A stretch of DNA of 64,000 nucleotides. Source: Nageia nagi (Eukaryota > Pinophyta). The first letter of the stretch is position 1; every line of letters starts with the position of its first letter. Position numbers and translations under genes: made by a program. Positions 58,830 through 64,000 of the stretch are shown here, one piece after another. The DNA lies in assembly GCA_050084985.1 (NCBI GenBank), contig JBITNC010000002.1, positions 18,662,001-18,726,000 of the forward strand, read 5' to 3'. A model generated the notes under the pieces. That model was not told the DNA's origin. It made no database searches and saw nothing but the letters and a program-made list of their open reading frames with translations.

Positions 58830-59440
58830 ACACAAAAACACATGCTTAGCTTTTTGGATCAATTTTTCTTCTTTTCTCATTTAGAATGTGTGCATATGCT
58901 AAATAGAAAAAAACTCTACTATGTCCAACATTTGGCTTTGTTTCATACCATGCTTCATTTGGGGTGATTTCTTCCAATGATTTAGTTGGGCTTTTATTAA
59001 GAATGTAAACACTTATTCTAGATACATCAGCCTAATACATATAACACAATTCTTTTGAATGCAATATGCTTCTTGCCATATTCACAATTGACCTATTTTT
59101 CCTTGCACATACAACAATTTGTTGGGAGTAAAACTTGTAGTAAGTTGGCTTTTAATTTTGTAATTTTTACAAAACTTTGTCAATTAATTTGATATATACT
59201 CTTCCCCTCTATTAGTCCTTAAGCATTTTATACTATATCCACTTTGATTTTCCTCATTATTGTTGAATTCCATAAAATAATCAAATGCTTGATCTTTTAT
59301 TTTTAAGAAACAAATCCAACTCATTCTTAAGAAATCATTAATGAAGGTGAGGAAATAGGAATTCATATCCATGCTCTTTGTTTGCATTGGACCACATATA
59401 TCCAAATGCACCAATTGAAGAGGATAAGAGGCTCCCATGA
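58830..59440 (-). pseudogene. Element D integrase core
   Basis: Starts ASYPLQLVHLDICGPMQTKS, then YFLTFINDFLRMSWICFLK, with the first catalytic Asp after FI changed to Asn. CLRTNRGEEYISN follows. The rest (59,180-58,830) is broken. Confidence 0.8.
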
Positions 59441-59497
59441 TTGGCCTCTTGGAAGGCTTAATCTATGGTCCTTGCCCAAAGAACACCCTTCACAAAC

Positions 59498-59845
59498 TTA
59501 TTTGCATTCATCCACCTTTGGTATCCCATGTACCATTTGATGAGATGTCAAAAGTTTCAAACTTGAGTGATTGAGATGTCCATATCTCAAATGCCACAAC
59601 CAATCTTTGTTTTCAATAGACACATTATCAAGTGCAACCCCTTGGAAACCAAATTTTAGAGGAAACAGACTATTCTCACTCATTAGGAATGTTGTAAAAA
59701 GCTTATTACCTCTATTTTTATCATAAATTGCACACTTTCCATCATAAAAAATAAGCATGTAATTATTTTCCATCATTTTCCTGAAGACATTAAAGATCTT
59801 AGGATAAATTGAAGCATCAAAATTGAACAAAATTCATCATCCCTA
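59498..59845 (-). pseudogene. Element D pre-integrase domain
   Basis: A 110-codon open segment: MMENNYMLIFYDGKCAIYDK, LFTTFLMSENSLFPLKF and WLWHLRYGHLNHSSLKLL. The HHCC His residues are present. The frame starts at the junction with element E. Confidence 0.8.
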
Positions 59846-59848
59846 TTT

Positions 59849-60240
59849 TGAGTGTTTGTTCTCTATCTGTAAATTGGTATGCTATAGACTAGTTAGTCTA
59901 GCGCATGATCAACCCATCGGTAAGTCTCAACTAATCATCCTATCAACTAACAATATTTCTTATGTGTGTCATTTTTTGGTGTTTTAGCATTTCATTTTAT
60001 CTTCTTGTTTTATTACAACTTGTATGTTGAAGGTTAAAGGATTCCTATGACCTCTATTATGTATAGTGATGTAATTCCAAGTAGTGACGTGGTGTCTATG
60101 TGTGAAATTCATTCTTAATAAAGATTCATGTGTGTTGTGTAAATTTTTAGAGTTCCATTATTGAGTGTGTTTTACAATTAGAGTTGCAAAGTTGAATTGT
60201 TATGCAATTCCATATAATTTAAAATTGTTAAATAACTTCA
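59849..60240 (+). repeat. Element E 5' LTR
   Basis: Starts TGAGTGTTTGTTC and ends AATAACTTCA, the same end as the LTRs of element B. The start is inferred from where D homology stops, so it is approximate. Confidence 0.6.
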
Positions 60241-60241
60241 T

Positions 60242-60253
60242 TTAGTATCAAAG
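60242..60253 (+). promoter_or_regulatory. Element E primer-binding site (degenerate)
   Basis: TTAGTATCAAAG directly after the LTR resembles the copia initiator-tRNA site. Confidence 0.55.
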
Positions 60254-60299
60254 TAGAGTTGGATCAATTTGGGCTCAAGGAGATTTTCCAGAAGGAGAA

Positions 60300-61220
60300 G
60301 AGAAGACATGGAAAGAAACTCAAATTCAATCATAATTTTAGAATTTGATGGAAGTGACTATGAGTGTTGGAGTATCTAGATGAATACTCTCCTAAAGGCA
60401 AAAGGCTACAGGGATATTGTAGAAGCTGACTACAATGATCTTGAAGATTGAAGTGACTTAAGTGCAAAGGAAAAGAAAGAAGCAAAGGAGAATGAGAGAC
60501 AAAAATCCATGGTTTTGTCCTTCATACAAGAACCTTTTAACAAGAGAATATTTCCTAGAATCTCAACTTATGTCTCAGCCCAAGAAGCATGGGAAGTATT
60601 GAGAGAAGGCTATCAAGAAAGCTTCAAAGTGAAAGAAGTAAAAATCTAGACACTTAGAAGGGAGTTTGAGAACATGTAGCAAGAAGAGAAGGAGATTGCT
60701 AGAGATTATTGTATGAGAGTGAAAGCCATAGCCAATAAAATGGCCACTCTTGGAAAGAAGATAAAGAAGGGGATTGTCATCAAGAAGGTTTTTAGAACCT
60801 TGATAAATAAATTTAATCATGCTGCACTCATTCTTAAAGAAATAAAAGATCTCTCCACCTTTGAAATTGATAATTTAATTAACTCTCTTACATCACATGA
60901 AGAGAGAATGGCAAAAAGACCAATAGTATGAACAAGTAAAAATGATGAGTAATCTTTCTCTATCAAGGAGAATGAAGGACAAGGAAGAGGACAAGGTAGA
61001 GGTACAAGAGGAAGAGCTAAATCCAAAAGAGGAGGAAAAAGAGAATCCTTTGGAAAAGGAAGAGGAAGAGAGCAAAATTTTGAGAATGAACTAGCATCAT
61101 CATAAAGGGGGAGAAAGTTCAAAAGAGGAGCTGATAGAGGTAAAGATAAAAGAAATATACAATGCAGTTATTACTGTAATAAGTTTGGCCATCTTGAGTA
61201 TGAACACAAAGTGAAGTAAA
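60300..61220 (+). pseudogene. Element E gag, RG stretch and knuckle
   Basis: MRVKAIANKMATLGKKIKKG and DNLINSLTSHEERMAKRP give the UBN2 core. A GQGRGQGRGTRGRAKSKRGG stretch (60,975-61,040) and CSYYCNKFGHLEYEH (61,163-61,210) follow; the last knuckle Cys is lost. Confidence 0.8.
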
Positions 61221-61309
61221 CACATGAAGGAAAAGCAACAAATTGTGGAGAAGAAGAGCATGGATATGGTGAAGAACAATTGTTCCTATCAATGATAAAT
61301 TCTCAAAAG

Positions 61310-61903
61310 CTTGAATATGAGACTTGTCTATTAAATAAGAGGTTCTCAAATCACATGAATGGTGAGAAATCCCTACTCTCCTAAATTGATTACTCCTATA
61401 AATCTAGTGTGAGATTGGGAGATGAGAAGAGATTGGAGATTTTTGGCAAAGAAGAGATGCAAGTTCTAAAAAAGAAAGGAATTATGAAGGTAAAGATCAT
61501 TTAATACACTTTAAATTTAAAACAATATTTGTTAAGTATTGGCAAAATACTAGAAAAAAATTATAAATTGGTGTTTGAAGATGAAATGTGCAAGATATAT
61601 GATAAGAATCATGGTGAAAGGATTGTGACTACAATTCATATGAATGAAAATAAACTCTTTCTTGTAAAATTTCTTGAGAGTGATGGAGGTTATGTATTTG
61701 TGGGGATGGAAGACAAAAGCAAATTTTGGCATATGAGGCTTGAGCACTTGAATTTTTTGAGTTTAAAAACTCTTCTAGCAATGGTGAGAGGGCTTCCACA
61801 AGTAGAAGATAGTAAAGATTTGTGTGAAGAGTGTGCACTAGGAAAAAAAGCAAGGGGCAAGTTTCCAAAGGATGAAGCATGGAGAGAAAAATACCATCTC
61901 TAA
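61310..61903 (+). pseudogene. Element E protease and pre-integrase
   Basis: The protease start is eroded (CLLNKRFSNHM, active Asp lost). The 124-codon open frame 61,529-61,903 has GKILEKNYKLVFEDEMCKIY, FWHMRLEHLNFLSLKTLLAM and DLCEECALGKKARGKFPKDE. Both Cys of the HHCC motif are present. Confidence 0.8.
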
Positions 61904-62530
61904 TTGGTTCATACTAATATTTTTGGAATTATATAAAATCAAATTTTGGGTAAATCCTCTTACTTTATCACTTTCATTGATGATTTCACTAGAATGAGTT
62001 GGGTGTATTTTATCAAAAACAAAGATGAAGCATTTGATTGTTTTAAGGAATTCAAATTATTTATTTAGAAGCAAAGTGGGCATAGTGTGAAGTGTTTGAG
62101 AAGTGATAGAGGATGGGGGAATATAGTAGCAATGAATTTTTTAAGTTTTGCAAGGAGAATGGCATTAGAAGATACCTTACTTATCCCTACATAAAATAAC
62201 AAAATGGTGTAGTGGAAAGGAAAAATAGGACTCTTCTTGAGATGGCAAGAAGAATGATGCAAAGTAAGAAGTTGCCCAACATTTATTAGGCTGAAGTAAT
62301 AAGGATAGTAGTATACATTTTGAACTAGTCTCCTATAAGATGAAGCTTGGTTTGAAAGAAAACCAAATTTGGAACACTTGAGAGTGCTTGGGTGTCTTAC
62401 ATATGTGCACATCAATGATGAAAAGAGGAGGAAGTTGGATGCAAAAACTAATCCTTTTGTGTTTATAGGATATTGTGAGCATTGAAAAGCCTACAAATTC
62501 TATAATCCCAAGAGCCACAAAATAATTGTG
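61904..62530 (+). pseudogene. Element E integrase
   Basis: [20 protein letters not shown], then a KCLRSDRG-type segment, NGVVERKNRTLLEMARRMM and a DAKTNPFVFIGYCEH segment are found across frames. Several stops and small indels. Confidence 0.8.
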
Positions 62531-63039
62531 TCAAGAGATGCAATTTTTGATGAAAGGGGAGAGTATAGTAATACAAAATTACAATAGAGTGTGCTTGAAA
62601 AAGAGAATTTGGAGAGGAAAGAAATAGAAAAAGAGCATCCTAATCATATTGTGAGAAAGAAAATTGAAGAACAACCATGAAGTGTTAGAGCTCCTAGCTC
62701 ACCAAGACGATCTAGCCCCACTAAACCACCAAGATTTGTAAGTGCATCAAGTTCACCCAATGCAATATTGTTGAATCAAGGAAAAAAAGGTAAGAGATGC
62801 TTGAAAGATCATCCAAAAAGTCAAATTATAGATGGCAACACCATGAGGAGAATCACAAGAAGCCAAACCCAAGAAATACAAAATTTAGTTGCAAGATTGG
62901 AGAGCATACAAATTTATGGAGATGAAGACAATGGATAGCCCAAAGGTGAAATGGTAAACTATGCACTTTATCCTATTTCAATATTTGTTCTTGTTTCAAA
63001 TAGTACTATTATTGAGCCATCTTGTTATGAATAAGCTTA
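62531..63039 (+). pseudogene. Element E integrase-RT linker
   Basis: Ser/Pro/Arg-rich, with VRAPSSPRRSSPTKPPRF-like wording and RRITRSQTQEIQNLVARLES, the counterpart of the linker in D. Confidence 0.7.
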
Positions 63040-63830
63040 TTCTAATGATGTTTGGATGCAATCTATAGAAGAGTAGATTGATGCTATTGAGAGGAATGAC
63101 ACTTGGGAACTTTGTGAGTTTCCCAAAGGTAAGAAAGTAATTGGTCCAAAATGGATGTACAAAAAAACTATACAAGAGTGATGGAAGTATTGAAAGAAAC
63201 AAAAAAAGGCTAGTGGAAAAATGAATCACTCAGTAGTATGGAGTGGATTTTAGAAAAACATTTGCACTAGTTGCAAGGTAAAACATAATTAGATTGGTTA
63301 TTTTATTGGTTGCAAGAAAAAGTTGGAAAGTCAAAAATATGGATGCAAAAAGTGCATTTTTAAATGGATACATCAGTGAAGAGGTGTATGTAGCACATCC
63401 TCAACATTTTGAGGTTCTTGAAAAAGAATACCATGTATATAAGTTCAAAAGGGCACTATATTGTTTGAAGTAAGCTCCAAGAGCTTGGTATACAAGAATC
63501 AATGGATACTTAAAATGTGTGGATTTTCAAATAAGTGTAATTGAACATACCTTGTATTTTAAGAAAAAAATGTATTGATATTTTGATTGTTTACTTGTAT
63601 GTATATAATTTGATCTTCATGGGTAGTAATAATAAATAAAATGAGGATTTCAAAACTCAAATTATGGCTAAGTTTGGAATGAAGGATGTTGGTTTGATGA
63701 GCTACTTTCTTGGCTTGGAGGTGTATCAAACACAGGATGAAATGTTTTGTCTCGATCTAAATATGCAAGATATATATCAAAAAAATTAAAAATGCATAAT
63801 ATTACACATGTTACAACATCTACAGCTCAT
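63040..63830 (+). pseudogene. Element E reverse transcriptase
   Basis: IDAIERNDTWELCEFPKGKK, SAFLNGYISEEVYVAHPQ, ALYCLK, stop, APRAWYTRINGYLKCVDF. The catalytic box reads YVYNLIFMGS, so both Asp are lost. Confidence 0.85.
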
Positions 63831-64000
63831 GAAGAACATCTTTGTAAGGAAGATAGAGAACAAAAAGTGAATAAGAAAGAATATATAAGCATTGTTGGAA
63901 GCCTTATATTTCTCATAAATACAAAACTAGATTTGCAATTTAGTGTATATTTGGTTGCAAGATACATTAGCGATCCATAAATTGTACACCTCAAACTAGC
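63831..64000 (+). pseudogene. Element E RNase H, start only
   Basis: EYISIVGSLIFLINTKLDLQ and FSVYLVARYISDP begin the domain, which continues past the window end. Confidence 0.8.

Larger units (their letters stand above)
56650..59848 (-). mobile_element. Ty1/copia element D, decayed, 5' part cut off by element E
   Basis: Minus-strand order from high to low: pre-integrase, integrase, linker, RT, RNase H, then polypurine tract (minus CATGGGGAGAA, 56,806-56,816) and an LTR beginning TGTTAGAGTTTGAAGAC at 56,805. Homology ends abruptly at ~59,848, where the LTR of E begins. Gag, protease and 5' LTR are missing here and might resume beyond E outside the window. Confidence 0.85.
59849..64000 (+). 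mobile_element. Ty1/copia element E, runs off the window end
   Basis: A 5' LTR (59,849-60,240), a degenerate primer-binding site, then gag, RG-rich stretch, knuckle, protease, pre-integrase, integrase, linker, RT and the beginning of RNase H in order. It is close to element B by sequence, e.g. the shared GTGAAAGCCATAG and GCATGGGAA stretches in gag. The 3' part lies outside the window. Degraded throughout. Confidence 0.88.

Overview
This window looks like plant nuclear DNA with almost no living genes. It is very AT-rich and packed with old, mutation-riddled transposable elements. I favour a conifer or other gymnosperm. The reasons are the very low gene density, the old Ty1/copia elements with widely diverged LTRs, stops that look like decay at C (CAA/CAG/CGA to stop), and a Penelope-like reverse transcriptase. 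Among plants, Penelope-like elements are known to me mainly from conifers. That assignment is inference. Nothing here resembles a bacterial or organellar gene set.

Layout. Positions 1-9,800 hold one host-derived locus, an R2R3-MYB pseudogene on the minus strand (8,575-9,500). Its 3' flank exists a second time, diverged, at 350-1,040. A LINE ORF1-like remnant lies between them (4,839-6,320). A compact non-autonomous LTR element with perfect target-site duplications sits at 11,372-12,933. From 13,560 to 25,680 there are three minus-strand copia remnants, plus an orphan plus-strand LTR/primer-binding site followed by a strikingly GC-rich leader (20,457-21,260). A LINE 3' end lies at 26,090-27,552, followed by about 6 kb of featureless AT-rich sequence.

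Positions 33,872-46,828 are one nested stack. An outer copia element (A) has a second copia element (B, 34,938-40,036) inserted in its gag. It also has a small terminal-inverted-repeat element (43,229-43,891) in its RNase H region and a LINE ORF1-like fragment before its 3' LTR. Positions 47,219-52,928 form a complete but inactivated PIF/Harbinger DNA transposon, with matching inverted ends and a TTA duplication on each side. It carries three same-strand genes in a row: a GRF zinc-finger protein, the DDE transposase and a Myb/SANT-like protein. A Penelope-like reverse transcriptase remnant follows on the minus strand (53,345-54,330). Then come a 13-unit, 29-bp satellite-like array with dyad symmetry (56,252-56,629), a minus-strand copia (D) and a plus-strand copia (E). 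E interrupts D and runs off the window end.

No open reading frame here is convincingly intact and functional. Every recognisable protein has stops, frameshifts or lost catalytic residues. The informative content is the history: who inserted into whom, which ends and duplications still match, and which accessory proteins rode in the elements. The most worthwhile targets are the GRF-carrying Harbinger element, the Penelope-like RT, the compact LTR element with exact duplications and the MYB pseudogene with its duplicated flank.
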